In this document: piece after piece, positions 16,445-24,983 of the stretch
How the letters are laid out: the number at the start of each line of letters is the position of its first letter
How positions within the stretch are numbered: position 1 is the first letter of the stretch
From: Suipraeoptans intestinalis
GTDB lineage: Bacteria; Bacillota; Clostridia; Lachnospirales; Lachnospiraceae
Length of the DNA: 64,000 nucleotides
Reading direction: 5' to 3'
Assembly (NCBI RefSeq): GCF_009696485.1
Contig: NZ_VULY01000018.1
Span: 1 to 64,000 of the forward strand
Made by a program: the position numbers and the translations under genes
The notes under the pieces: generated by a model
Told to the model about the DNA's origin: nothing
The model's input: only the letters and a program-made list of their open reading frames with translations
Databases searched by the model: none

Positions 16445-17844
16445 TGGGAGATATGTTGAAGAGAGTACCGGTAAGAGAGCAGGATGCAAAAGAAAGAGCG
16501 ACTAATTTTGAAGAAGTCTGCTATGGATATAATCTGGAAGAAGCAACGGAGGAGGCGGCAAGATGCCTGGACTGTAAAAATGCAAGGTGTATCCAGGGAT
16601 GTCCGGTGTCTATTAATATTCCGGGATTTATTACCAAGGTAAAAGAAGGAGACATTGAAGGTGCTTACGAGGTGATCGGTCAGTCCTCAGCGCTTCCGGC
16701 TATCTGCGGAAGGGTGTGCCCGCAGGAATCACAGTGCGAGTGCCGGTGTATCCGGGGGATCAAGGGAGAACCGGTGTCCATTGGGAAGCTGGAGCGGTTT
16801 GTGGCGGATTATGCCCTGGAGCATGATATCAAGCCGAAGAAGGCGGAGGCTTCCAACGGACACAAGGTGGCGGTGATCGGATCCGGACCGGCAGGTCTGA
16901 CCTGTGCGGGAGACCTGGCAAAGCTGGGATATGAGGTGACCGTGTTTGAAGCCCTTCACGAACTGGGAGGCGTTTTGGTTTACGGAATTCCGGAATTCAG
17001 GCTTCCCAAAGAGAAGGTTGTAAAAAAAGAGATTGAAAAGGTAAAAGAACTGGGTGTAAAGTTTGAAACCAACGTGGTCATTGGGAAGTCTACGACCATA
17101 GACCAGCTGATGGAGGAAGAGGACTTTGAAGCAGTGTTTATCGGTTCGGGGGCAGGTCTTCCGGTATTTATGGGAATTCCGGGAGAAACGGCCAACGGAG
17201 TGTTCTCGGCCAATGAATATCTGACCAGAAGTAATCTGATGAAGGCTTTTGACCCGGAGTATGACACGCCCATCGCAGCCGGAAAGAAGGTAGCCGTGAT
17301 CGGAGGCGGAAACGTTGCCATGGATGCGGCAAGAACAGCTCTTCGTCTGGGGGCGGAAGTTCATATCGTATATCGAAGAAGCGAGGCGGAGCTTCCTGCC
17401 AGAGTGGAGGAGGTGCATCATGCCAAGGAAGAGGGAATTATTTTTGATCTTCTTACCAATCCCAAGGAAATTCTGGTGGATGACAACGGCTGGGTAAAGG
17501 GTATGCGGGTGATCCGTATGGAACTGGGCGAGCCGGATGCCTCCGGAAGAAGAAGACCGGTGGAAATCGAAGGGTCTGAATTTGATATGGAACTGGATAC
17601 GGTGATCATGTCACTGGGAACATCTCCCAACCCCCTGATCGCAGCCACTACAAAAGGGTTGGAGACCAACCGGAGAAAATGTATCGTGGCAGACGAGGAG
17701 ACGGGAGAAACCTCCAAGGCGGCTGTCTATGCCGGAGGAGATGCAGTGACAGGAGCCGCCACCGTAATACTGGCAATGGGTGCAGGAAAGGCAGGCGCAA
17801 AGGGAATCCACGAGTACCTGTCCGGTGAAAGAGAAGAAGCATAG
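16444..17844 (+). CDS. nfnB: NfnB-like / GltD-type flavoprotein subunit, 466 aa
   Basis: Large subunit partner of NfnA, related to glutamate synthase small subunit (GltD, often named gltA). N-terminal cysteines CLDC..ARC...CPV and CGRVCPQ...CECRC form the two 4Fe-4S clusters. An FAD motif (VIGSGPAGLTCAG, near residue 142) and an NADPH motif (VIGGGNVAMDAARTAL) follow, then the C-terminal AGGDAVTGAATVILAMGAGK. The length of about 466 is right for NfnB rather than for a fused glutamate synthase, and no GltB large subunit is nearby, which with nfnA adjacent favours the transhydrogenase assignment. Confidence 0.92.
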   Translation: MGDMLKRVPVREQDAKERATNFEEVCYGYNLEEATEEAARCLDCKNARCIQGCPVSINIPGFITKVKEGDIEGAYEVIGQSSALPAICGRVCPQESQCECRCIRGIKGEPVSIGKLERFVADYALEHDIKPKKAEASNGHKVAVIGSGPAGLTCAGDLAKLGYEVTVFEALHELGGVLVYGIPEFRLPKEKVVKKEIEKVKELGVKFETNVVIGKSTTIDQLMEEEDFEAVFIGSGAGLPVFMGIPGETANGVFSANEYLTRSNLMKAFDPEYDTPIAAGKKVAVIGGGNVAMDAARTALRLGAEVHIVYRRSEAELPARVEEVHHAKEEGIIFDLLTNPKEILVDDNGWVKGMRVIRMELGEPDASGRRRPVEIEGSEFDMELDTVIMSLGTSPNPLIAATTKGLETNRRKCIVADEETGETSKAAVYAGGDAVTGAATVILAMGAGKAGAKGIHEYLSGEREEA

Positions 17845-17857
17845 ATGTTGCATGAGA

Positions 17858-17897
17858 AAAGAAGGACGTAGACCATTGGTGTTTGCGTCTTTCTTTC
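17858..17897 (+). terminator. possible terminator after nfnB
   Basis: AAAGAAGGACG (17858-17868) can pair with CGTCTTTCTTT (17886-17896) with one G-U pair; the descending arm is itself T-rich but no clean T tract follows. Confidence 0.45.
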
Positions 17898-17939
17898 AAT
17901 GGAGATAAGAATGAGAGCTGTGGGAAGGAGAATTTAAGA

Positions 17940-18716
17940 TTGGTAGCAACTTTCTGGGGATTGATGATCCCTTTTCTTGGAACGACGGCAGGTGCAGCCT
18001 GCGTGTTTTTTATCAAAAAAGAACTGAACCACCTGGTGCAGAAATCTCTTTTGGGATTTGCGGCAGGAGTCATGGTGGCGGCGTCGGTGTGGTCGCTTCT
18101 GATACCGGCCATGGAAATGTCAGACCAGTTGGAGCGATTGGCATTTTTGCCGGCCGCTGTCGGATTTATCGCAGGGATCTTTTTCCTGCTTCTTTTGGAT
18201 CGGTGGATTCCCCATCTGCATCCGGCTACTCTGGAAAGCGAAGGACCAAAGTCCTCCCTGAAGCGTTCCACCATGCTGATCCTGGCAGTGACGATCCATA
18301 ATATTCCGGAGGGAATATCGGGAGGAGCCGTCTTTGCCGGCGTGCTGGCGGGGAACACCAAGGTGACGCTGGCAGGAGCCTTTGCTCTGGCTATCGGGAT
18401 CGCCATCCAAAATCTTCCGGAAGGGTTCATTGTATCTTTGCCGGTCCGGGACGATCATGGCAGGAAGAAAGCGTTTATCTATGGAATGCTGTCGGGACTG
18501 GTAGAGCCGGTGGCGGGAGGGATCACAGTGCTGCTGGCTGCCTACATTACTCCGGCGCTTCCGTTTCTTCTGGCCTTTGCCGCCGGCGCCATGATTTATG
18601 TGGTAGTGGAGGAATTGATCCCCGAATCGGCGGAAGGAGCACACAGCAATGTGGGGACGCTGGGATTTGCCTTTGGATTTGTTGTGATGATGATTCTGGA
18701 TGTGGCGTTGGGATAA
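17940..18716 (+). CDS. zupT: ZIP family metal transporter, 258 aa
   Basis: Integral membrane transporter for zinc or related divalent metals. Eight TM helices are visible, with the two family motifs TIHNIPEGISGG and IAIQNLPEGFIVSLP in helices 4 and 5, and an EELIPE segment near the end that contributes metal ligands. The start is taken as TTG 17940 (LVATFWGLMIPFLG), because GGGAAGGAG ends nine bases before it and the first TM then begins at once; upstream in-frame codons code for hydrophilic sequence without a ribosome site. It is 96 bases after nfnB and 12 before rlmH. Confidence 0.9.
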   Translation: MVATFWGLMIPFLGTTAGAACVFFIKKELNHLVQKSLLGFAAGVMVAASVWSLLIPAMEMSDQLERLAFLPAAVGFIAGIFFLLLLDRWIPHLHPATLESEGPKSSLKRSTMLILAVTIHNIPEGISGGAVFAGVLAGNTKVTLAGAFALAIGIAIQNLPEGFIVSLPVRDDHGRKKAFIYGMLSGLVEPVAGGITVLLAAYITPALPFLLAFAAGAMIYVVVEELIPESAEGAHSNVGTLGFAFGFVVMMILDVALG

Positions 18717-18728
18717 GATGGGGGAAAC

Positions 18729-19208
18729 ATGAAGATTACGGTCTTAACGGTAGGAAAATTAAAAGAGTCCTATTTAAAGGATGCAGTAAAAGAGTATGCC
18801 AAGCGACTGGGAAAGTATTGCAGGCTGGAAATGGAAGAAGTAGCAGATGAAAAAGCGCCGGAGCATTTATCCCCGGCGGGAGAAAAGGGAATCCGAAGCA
18901 AAGAGGGGGAACGGCTCCTGAAAAAAATCCCCGAAAATGCCTTTGTCATCACCCTGGAGATCGAGGGGGAAGAGATTTCTTCCGTAAAGCTTGCCCAAAA
19001 AATAGAAAGTCTGGGAATTTCCGGGATCAGTCATCTGGCTTTTGTCATCGGCGGATCCATCGGATTGGGAGAAGAGGTGCTTCAAAGGTCGGATTATGCC
19101 CTGAGCTTCGGGCGGCTGACCTATCCCCATCAACTGATGCGGGTCATGCTGCTGGAACAGATCTATCGGAGTTTTCGGATCATAAACAAAGAACCGTACC
19201 ACAAATAA
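18729..19208 (+). CDS. rlmH: 23S rRNA pseudouridine-1915 methyltransferase RlmH, 159 aa
   Basis: SPOUT-class methyltransferase that methylates N3 of pseudouridine 1915 in helix 69 of 23S rRNA using S-adenosylmethionine. The start MKITVLTVGKLKE, the knot region FVIGGSIGLGEEVLQR and LSFGRLTYPHQLMRVMLLEQIYR, and the end NKEPYHK are diagnostic. Length is exact for the family. ATG 18729 has a GGGGGAA-like site. A weak CCTGCC/GGCAGG hairpin lies in the 81-base gap before phoH but has no T tract. Confidence 0.97.
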   Translation: MKITVLTVGKLKESYLKDAVKEYAKRLGKYCRLEMEEVADEKAPEHLSPAGEKGIRSKEGERLLKKIPENAFVITLEIEGEEISSVKLAQKIESLGISGISHLAFVIGGSIGLGEEVLQRSDYALSFGRLTYPHQLMRVMLLEQIYRSFRIINKEPYHK

Positions 19209-19289
19209 CAGGAAAACGGTAAAGCCTGCCGGATCAGAAGAAGGCAGGACAGAATTCTTCTAAAACATGCACGGAGAAGGAGAGAGGGA

Positions 19290-20333
19290 ATGGGACTTAC
19301 GGAACTTACCATGGAGATCCCTGCCGGACATGAAAGCAATGTGTTCGGACAGTTGGATCGCTACGCAAAAAAAATAGAACGGTCACTGCACGTGACTTTG
19401 GTGGCAAGAGGAGAGCAGCTAAAGATCATGGGGGAGGCGGCGGCAGCGGAGCGGGCGAAAACAGTTTTGACGCAGCTGACAAAGCTGTCCCAGACAGGAG
19501 CGGCGATTGAGGAACAAAAGGTGGATTACGCCATCTCCCTGGTCATGGAAGAGGGAGAAGACGCCCTTTTGGAGCTGGAGAAAGACCTGATCTGCCATAC
19601 CCTTCAGGGAAAACCGATCAAGCCGAAAACAAAGGGGCAGAAGGATTATGTAGATGCCATCCGCAAAAACATGATCGTGTTCGGACTGGGACCGGCGGGA
19701 ACGGGAAAGACTTATCTTGCCATGGCGATGGCCATCACGGCTTTTCAAAGAAATGAAGTCAGCCGCATCATCCTGACCCGGCCTGCCATTGAGGCGGGAG
19801 AGAAGCTGGGATTTTTGCCGGGAGATCTTCAGAGTAAGATCGACCCTTATCTAAGACCGTTGTATGACGCCCTGTATCAGATCATGGGAGCGGAAAGCTT
19901 TTTAAAGAATTCGGAGAAAGGACTGATTGAGGTGGCTCCTTTGGCCTACATGAGAGGACGGACGCTGGATAATGCCTTCATCATACTGGACGAGGCGCAA
20001 AACACTACGCCGGCACAGATGAAGATGTTTCTCACCAGGATCGGATTCGGATCCAAGGTGGTTGTGACAGGAGACGCTACCCAGAAGGATCTTCCGGCGG
20101 GACAGATCTCAGGTCTGGACGTGGCATCCCGGGTAGTTGCCGATCTGGAAGGGATCCGGATCTGTCAGCTGACCAGCAGAGACGTGGTGCGCCATCCGCT
20201 GGTGCAGAAGATCGTAAAGGCTTACGAGGAATACGAGGAAAAAAAGGCACGGAAAACGAGAGGCTTTCGCGCCGGCCGGGAAAAGAAACAGGATACCTCT
20301 TACAAAAAGAAGGAAACGAAAAGGAGAACCTAA
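19290..20333 (+). CDS. phoH: PhoH family ATPase, 347 aa
   Basis: Cytoplasmic RNA-linked ATPase of the YbeZ/PhoH group that acts together with YbeY. An N-terminal KH-like segment is followed by the ATPase core: Walker A GPAGTGKTYLA (near residue 132), the RPAIEAGEKLGFLPGDL motif, and Walker B FIILDEAQNTTPAQMKMFLTR with VVTGDATQKDLP. The C-terminal tail is Lys/Arg-rich (from about residue 312), which would suit RNA contact. ATG 19290 follows AAGGAGAG. Its stop codon directly abuts the ybeY start, and the ribosome site of ybeY lies inside its last codons. Confidence 0.95.
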   Translation: MGLTELTMEIPAGHESNVFGQLDRYAKKIERSLHVTLVARGEQLKIMGEAAAAERAKTVLTQLTKLSQTGAAIEEQKVDYAISLVMEEGEDALLELEKDLICHTLQGKPIKPKTKGQKDYVDAIRKNMIVFGLGPAGTGKTYLAMAMAITAFQRNEVSRIILTRPAIEAGEKLGFLPGDLQSKIDPYLRPLYDALYQIMGAESFLKNSEKGLIEVAPLAYMRGRTLDNAFIILDEAQNTTPAQMKMFLTRIGFGSKVVVTGDATQKDLPAGQISGLDVASRVVADLEGIRICQLTSRDVVRHPLVQKIVKAYEEYEEKKARKTRGFRAGREKKQDTSYKKKETKRRT

Positions 20334-20828
20334 ATGTATCTGTATATAGAAGAGGAGGGGGACAAGCGTCTGCCTCTGGATGTGAAAAAACTGGCGGAAC
20401 GTGCAGTGGAGGAGGCTCTTATTTTTGTGGGATGCCCCTATGAAACGGAAGTGAACCTGCTTTTGACAGAAAATCCCCAGATCCGGCAGATCAATTCGGA
20501 ACAGCGGGGGATTGACAGAGAAACGGACGTCCTGTCGTTTCCCATGGCGGATTATGAGACGCCGGGAGAATTTGAAGGATTTCAGGAAGAAACGTTTTTG
20601 TTCCACCCGGAGACAGGAAGGCTTCTTCTGGGAGATATCGTGCTGTCCAAGGAAAAGGTGCTGGAGCAGGCGGAAGAATTTGGACACAGCATAGAAAGAG
20701 AATATACTTTTTTAATCGTCCATTCTATGTTACACTTAATGGGTTACGACCATATGGAAGAGCTGCAGCGGCAGGAAATGGAAGAGCTGCAGAGACAGAT
20801 CATGAAAAAACTGAACCTATTACGTTAG
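20334..20828 (+). CDS. ybeY: endoribonuclease YbeY, 164 aa
   Basis: Zinc-dependent single-strand RNase for 16S rRNA 3' maturation and ribosome quality control. The metal motif HSMLHLMGYDH supplies the three His ligands, followed by EM; the N-terminal half shows NPQIRQINSEQRGIDRETDVLSFP, the usual substrate-facing motif. Length is typical. ATG 20334 begins immediately after the phoH stop, with AAGGAG about ten bases upstream, so it is coupled to its functional partner. Confidence 0.96.
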   Translation: MYLYIEEEGDKRLPLDVKKLAERAVEEALIFVGCPYETEVNLLLTENPQIRQINSEQRGIDRETDVLSFPMADYETPGEFEGFQEETFLFHPETGRLLLGDIVLSKEKVLEQAEEFGHSIEREYTFLIVHSMLHLMGYDHMEELQRQEMEELQRQIMKKLNLLR

Positions 20829-20843
20829 ATAAAGAGGTATGGC

Positions 20844-22502
20844 ATGGCAACACAAAAAGGAAAAAAAGAAAAAAACTTTTTAATACAGGGAACCATCCTT
20901 GCAGTGGCGGGCGTCATCACGAAGCTGATTGGAGCCGTTTACCGGATCCCCCTGACAAACATTGTGGGGAATGAGGGGATCGGCTATTACGGTGTGGCGT
21001 TTTCCATCTATATCGTGGCTCTGACGCTGACGTCCTACAGCCTCCCGCTGGCAGTGTCCAAACTGGTTTCAGCCAGGATGGCGGTGGGAGAAGTAAAAAA
21101 TGCCTATCGGGTATTTAAGGGAGCCCTGGCGTTTGCCATCCTGTCAGGCGGAGTGATCAGTCTGGTGATTTTTTTAGGAGCAGACTATATCGCCACCGAC
21201 ATTATGATCATGAAAATGAGTGTATATGCGCTGCGGATACTGGCTCCCTGCGTTCTGGTAGTTGCGCTTTTGGGCGTGTTCCGGGGATTTTTTCAGGGGA
21301 TCGGATCCATGATCCCTACGGCCATTTCCCAGGTGGTGGAGCAGGTGGTAAATGCGGTTGCTTCCATAGCCGGAGCCTATGTGCTGTTTCGCGTAGGGGC
21401 TGATATTGCCAAGGCAAAGGGCAACGATTCCTATGGTCCGGCCTATGCGGCAGCCGGAGGAACCATTGGTACGATCTTGGGAGCGGGGATCGCCCTGCTG
21501 TTTTTGATCCTGTTGTTTTTAGCCTATAAAAAGATCCTGAGACGGCAGATGGCCAGAGATATCCACAGCCGTAACGAGCACTACAGAGCCATCTACAAGG
21601 TACTGCTTTTGACCATTACGCCGGTAGTCCTGGGGGCAACGGTGTACAATATCAGCGACTTTGTGGACAGCGCTATTTTCAATACGGTCATGTCCGCCCA
21701 GGGATATAAATATACGGAATATGCCAAGCTTTTGGGGATGTTCAGCGGTCAGTACGGAACCATTACCAGCGTGCCGCTAGCAGTGTCTACGGCGTTGGCT
21801 TCTTCTTTGATCCCCAGTCTGGTGACTACAGTACAGACGGGGAACCGCAGGCAGATTCACAGAAAGATCACGACGGCCACCAGATTCAACATGATACTTT
21901 CCATCCCCAGCGCTGTGGGGCTGGTCATTCTGGCAAAGCCCATCCTGGATCTTCTATTCTACACGCAGGACAATACAAAACCGGCGCTGATGCTTCAACT
22001 GGGAGCTTTTTCCGTCGTCCTCTTTTGTCTGTCTACCGTGACCACTTCTGTGCTCCAGGGACTGGACGACATGATCACCCCGGTAAAAAATGCGGCCATT
22101 GCCCTGGTTCTCCATGTGATCGCCCTGCTTTTGATGCTGGTGGCCTTTAAGTGGAATATCTATGCGGTGGTACTAAGTAAAACCGTGTTTGCCGGAGTCA
22201 TCTGCATTTTGAATGCCCACGCGCTTCGGGAACGGATCGGGTATGTCCAGGAGCAGAAGAAGACCTTTGTGATCCCTATTCTGGCCTCTGCCATCATGGC
22301 TGTCTGCACCACTGTAGTCCATCTTCTGGCAGAACTGTTTGTAGGAGACAAATTTGCAACGGTGCTGGCTCTTCTTGTGGCAATGCTTACATACGGAGTG
22401 GCGCTGATCCTGCTGCGGGGGATCACGGAAGCGGAAATGCTAGAGATGCCAAAAGGGGCGATGCTTGTAAAAATTTGCCGGAAGCTGCGGCTGTTTCGTT
22501 AA
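20844..22502 (+). CDS. MurJ/SpoVB-like MOP superfamily flippase, 552 aa
   Basis: Polytopic membrane protein of the MVF/MATE-like group with about 14 TM helices. The start KNFLIQGTILAVAGVITKLIGAVYRIPLTNIVG is the standard opening of SpoVB/YtgP/MurJ2-type proteins of Firmicutes, which move lipid II or other lipid-linked glycans across the membrane. Further family motifs are FRGFFQGIGSMIPTAISQVVEQ and FFYTQDN-like turns (LLFYTQDN). The exact substrate is not readable from sequence; lipid II for peptidoglycan is the best guess given the nearby wall genes. ATG 20844 after AAAGAGG. Confidence 0.88.
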   Translation: MATQKGKKEKNFLIQGTILAVAGVITKLIGAVYRIPLTNIVGNEGIGYYGVAFSIYIVALTLTSYSLPLAVSKLVSARMAVGEVKNAYRVFKGALAFAILSGGVISLVIFLGADYIATDIMIMKMSVYALRILAPCVLVVALLGVFRGFFQGIGSMIPTAISQVVEQVVNAVASIAGAYVLFRVGADIAKAKGNDSYGPAYAAAGGTIGTILGAGIALLFLILLFLAYKKILRRQMARDIHSRNEHYRAIYKVLLLTITPVVLGATVYNISDFVDSAIFNTVMSAQGYKYTEYAKLLGMFSGQYGTITSVPLAVSTALASSLIPSLVTTVQTGNRRQIHRKITTATRFNMILSIPSAVGLVILAKPILDLLFYTQDNTKPALMLQLGAFSVVLFCLSTVTTSVLQGLDDMITPVKNAAIALVLHVIALLLMLVAFKWNIYAVVLSKTVFAGVICILNAHALRERIGYVQEQKKTFVIPILASAIMAVCTTVVHLLAELFVGDKFATVLALLVAMLTYGVALILLRGITEAEMLEMPKGAMLVKICRKLRLFR

Positions 22503-22535
22503 AGAACCGCTGCGGAAAAGAAAAGAGGACAGGAT

Positions 22536-22757
22536 ATGAAGGAAGAAAAGATCAAAAGAATCAACGAATTGTACCATAAGTCAAAAAAAGAGGGACTAAC
22601 CAAAGAAGAACAAAAGGAACAGCAGATTCTTCGGAAGGAATACATAGAGGCGTTTAAGCAGAATCTGCGGGGACAGCTAAACCAGATCTCCATCCAGGAA
22701 AAAGACGGGAGCATTACAAATCTGGGAGAAAAGTATGGAAACAAAGCAGGCCATTAG
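22536..22757 (+). CDS. DUF896 protein (YnzC-like), 73 aa
   Basis: Small basic helical protein of the DUF896 family: IKRINELYHKSKKEGLTKEE is the hallmark helical hairpin, followed by QQILRKEYIEAFKQNLRGQL. B. subtilis YnzC is the structural model; the role is unknown, with a link to the SOS operon there. ATG 22536 follows an AGGA site. Its last 23 bases overlap the next gene in another frame, which implies coupled translation. Confidence 0.93.
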   Translation: MKEEKIKRINELYHKSKKEGLTKEEQKEQQILRKEYIEAFKQNLRGQLNQISIQEKDGSITNLGEKYGNKAGH

Positions 22758-23295
22758 GCAGGTGCAGCTACAAAAAAGAAGAGAAATGTCAGAGGCAGAC
22801 TTTTGGAAAAAGTCTGAGCAGATAGCCAAACATCTGACGAGGCTGGATCAGTTTTGTCAGGCAACGGAAGTCTACCTGTTTGCTTCCTTTGGCAGGGAGC
22901 CGGATACCTGGAGGATCATGGAGGACTGCCTGAAACAGGGGAAGCGGATCTGGCTTCCGAAGATCGCGGGAAAAGAAATGGACTTTTTCCCCTATGAGAA
23001 AAAGGAGTGTCTGATAAGAAACAGATTTGGAATGCTGGAGCCGGATGGAACGGGAGAGAAGGGAACCGGAAAAACGGGGATGATCATCGTTCCGGCGCTG
23101 ACTGTGGACAAAGAGGGATACCGTGTCGGCTATGGCGGCGGATACTATGATCGGTACCTAAAGGAGCATAGGACGCTGTATAAAGCCGGGATCGTATTTT
23201 CCTGCCAGCTCCTGAAAAAAGTTCCCCGCTGCAAATATGACATCCCCTTAGACTGTGTGATAACGGAAGAGGGGATGTTTCGATTTCACCGATAG
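22735..23295 (+). CDS. 5-formyltetrahydrofolate cyclo-ligase, 186 aa
   Basis: ATP-dependent enzyme returning 5-formyl-THF to 5,10-methenyl-THF. The start KQAIRQVQLQKRREMS, the substrate region VYLFASFGREPDTW and KRIWLPKIAGKEMDF, and the family signature VGYGGGYYDRYLKEH are all present, with the expected length. It overlaps the DUF896 gene by 23 bases. A 13-base gap separates it from the DUF4250 gene. Confidence 0.94.
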   Translation: METKQAIRQVQLQKRREMSEADFWKKSEQIAKHLTRLDQFCQATEVYLFASFGREPDTWRIMEDCLKQGKRIWLPKIAGKEMDFFPYEKKECLIRNRFGMLEPDGTGEKGTGKTGMIIVPALTVDKEGYRVGYGGGYYDRYLKEHRTLYKAGIVFSCQLLKKVPRCKYDIPLDCVITEEGMFRFHR

Positions 23296-23308
23296 AAAGG
23301 AGACTGCC

Positions 23309-23488
23309 ATGAAGGAACTGCCCAAGGACCCCCATATGCTGGTCAGTGTGATCAATACAAAGATCAGGGATCAGTACCATGATCTGGATGCATTTTGTGA
23401 AGAAATGGGAGTGGAAAGAAAAGAACTGTCGGATTATCTGAAAGTTTATGAGTATGAATATGACGAATCGACCGGCCGATTTTATTAA
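23309..23488 (+). CDS. DUF4250 protein, 59 aa
   Basis: Short acidic protein opening MKELPKDPHMLVSVINTKIRDQY, then a helix (LDAFCEEMGVERKELSDYL) and the closing YEYDESTGRFY. This is the DUF4250 layout of small clostridial proteins, possibly a minimal helix-turn-helix. ATG 23309 follows AAAGGAG at 23297-23303. The function is unknown. Confidence 0.8.
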   Translation: MKELPKDPHMLVSVINTKIRDQYHDLDAFCEEMGVERKELSDYLKVYEYEYDESTGRFY

Positions 23489-23536
23489 TCGGTAAAGCTG
23501 AAATAGATGAAGAAAAGAAGAATTGAGGAAAGAAAA

Positions 23537-24982
23537 ATGGGAAACATTGATTGGGACAAGATGGATCAAAATGCAAAGCCGCCGGTAACAGAGCCGGAAA
23601 GACAACGGTTTTTTATCGCAAAGGCCAGGGGTTATGTAAAAGAAATGGAGAAACGTCTGGGGCGTCCGCTGACGGCGGCGGTAACCACCTTTGGATGCCA
23701 GATGAACGCCAAGGATTCTGAGAAGCTGAAAGGAATCCTGGGTCAGATGGGATACATAACAGGGAAAACAGAGGAGGAAGCAGACTTTGTGATCTTTAAT
23801 ACCTGTACCGTTCGGGAAAATGCCAATTTAAAGGTATATGGAAGACTGGGTTCTTTAAAATCCTGGAAGAAAGACCATCCGCATCGCATGATCGGCCTGT
23901 GTGGCTGCATGATGCAGGAGGAGACGGTAGTAGAAAAGCTGAAAAAAAGTTATCGATACGTAGATCTGATTTTTGGAACCCACAATATCTTCCGATTTGC
24001 AGAATTGATGGCGCAGCGGTTTGAATCGGGAGAGATGGTGATCGATATCTGGGAAAAGGCAGATCAGATCGTGGAGGATCTGCCGGCTGAAAGGAAATAT
24101 TCCTTCAAATCGGGCGTCAATATCATGTTTGGTTGTAACAATTTCTGCAGTTATTGTATCGTACCCTATGTAAGAGGGCGGGAAAGAAGCCGGGAACCGG
24201 AGGCTATCCAAAAAGAAATTGAGGAACTGGTAAAAGACGGGGTGGCAGAGGTGATGCTTTTAGGGCAGAATGTAAATTCTTATGGGAAAACTTTGGAGCA
24301 TCCCATTTCCTTTGCACAGCTTCTGCGCAGGATCCATGAAATCGAAGGATTGAAGAGGATCCGGTTTATGACCTCGCACCCGAAGGATCTGTCGGATGAG
24401 CTGATCCAGGTGATGCAGGAATCCCCGAAGATCTGCCGGCATCTGCATCTTCCGGTCCAGTCGGGAAGTACCCGGATCCTGCAGAAAATGAACCGCAGAT
24501 ACACAAAAGAATCCTATCTGGAGCTGGTGGAAAAGATCAGAAAGGCAATTCCGGACATTTCTCTGACGACGGATATCATCGTAGGTTTTCCGGGAGAGAC
24601 AGAAGAAGATTTCCAGGAAACGCTGGATGTGGTAAGAAAGGCAAGGTATGACAGCGCCTTTACCTTCTTATATTCCAAGCGCACCGGAACGCCGGCGGCA
24701 GTTTTGGAAGAACAGGTGGAAGAAACGGTGATGAAAGAGCGGTTCAATCGTCTGCTACAGGAAGTACAGACCATTTCCAGGGAGGTGTGTGCCGTCCATG
24801 AGGGAAGTGTTCAGGAAGTTCTGGTAGAATCTGTCAGTGAGCAGGACGCCTCCATGATCACAGGGAGGCTGGGCAACAACCTGCTGGTACATTTCCCAGG
24901 GAACCGGGAAAAAATAGGGAGCCTGATCCCTGTAAAATTGACAAAATGCATGGGATTTTATTATTTGGGAGAGGAGAATTAA
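23537..24982 (+). CDS. miaB: tRNA-2-methylthio-N6-dimethylallyladenosine synthase MiaB, 481 aa
   Basis: Radical SAM methylthiotransferase that adds the 2-methylthio group to i6A37 in tRNAs. The N-terminal domain binds one 4Fe-4S cluster through Cys in FGCQMN, NTCTVRENA and LCGCM; the radical SAM cluster is CNNFCSYC with GRERSR after it; a TRAM domain closes the protein. ATG 23537 is preferred because GAGGAAAG lies just before it; an in-frame ATG at 23507 has no ribosome site. miaB heads the miaB-mutS-mutL-miaA run, and MiaA, which makes its substrate, is encoded in the same run. Confidence 0.96.
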   Translation: MGNIDWDKMDQNAKPPVTEPERQRFFIAKARGYVKEMEKRLGRPLTAAVTTFGCQMNAKDSEKLKGILGQMGYITGKTEEEADFVIFNTCTVRENANLKVYGRLGSLKSWKKDHPHRMIGLCGCMMQEETVVEKLKKSYRYVDLIFGTHNIFRFAELMAQRFESGEMVIDIWEKADQIVEDLPAERKYSFKSGVNIMFGCNNFCSYCIVPYVRGRERSREPEAIQKEIEELVKDGVAEVMLLGQNVNSYGKTLEHPISFAQLLRRIHEIEGLKRIRFMTSHPKDLSDELIQVMQESPKICRHLHLPVQSGSTRILQKMNRRYTKESYLELVEKIRKAIPDISLTTDIIVGFPGETEEDFQETLDVVRKARYDSAFTFLYSKRTGTPAAVLEEQVEETVMKERFNRLLQEVQTISREVCAVHEGSVQEVLVESVSEQDASMITGRLGNNLLVHFPGNREKIGSLIPVKLTKCMGFYYLGEEN

Positions 24983-24983
24983 G

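Noticed and set aside
16444-17844. Glutamate synthase small subunit
   Set aside because: No large subunit nearby, and the preceding gene is the NfnA-type partner, so the transhydrogenase reading fits better.
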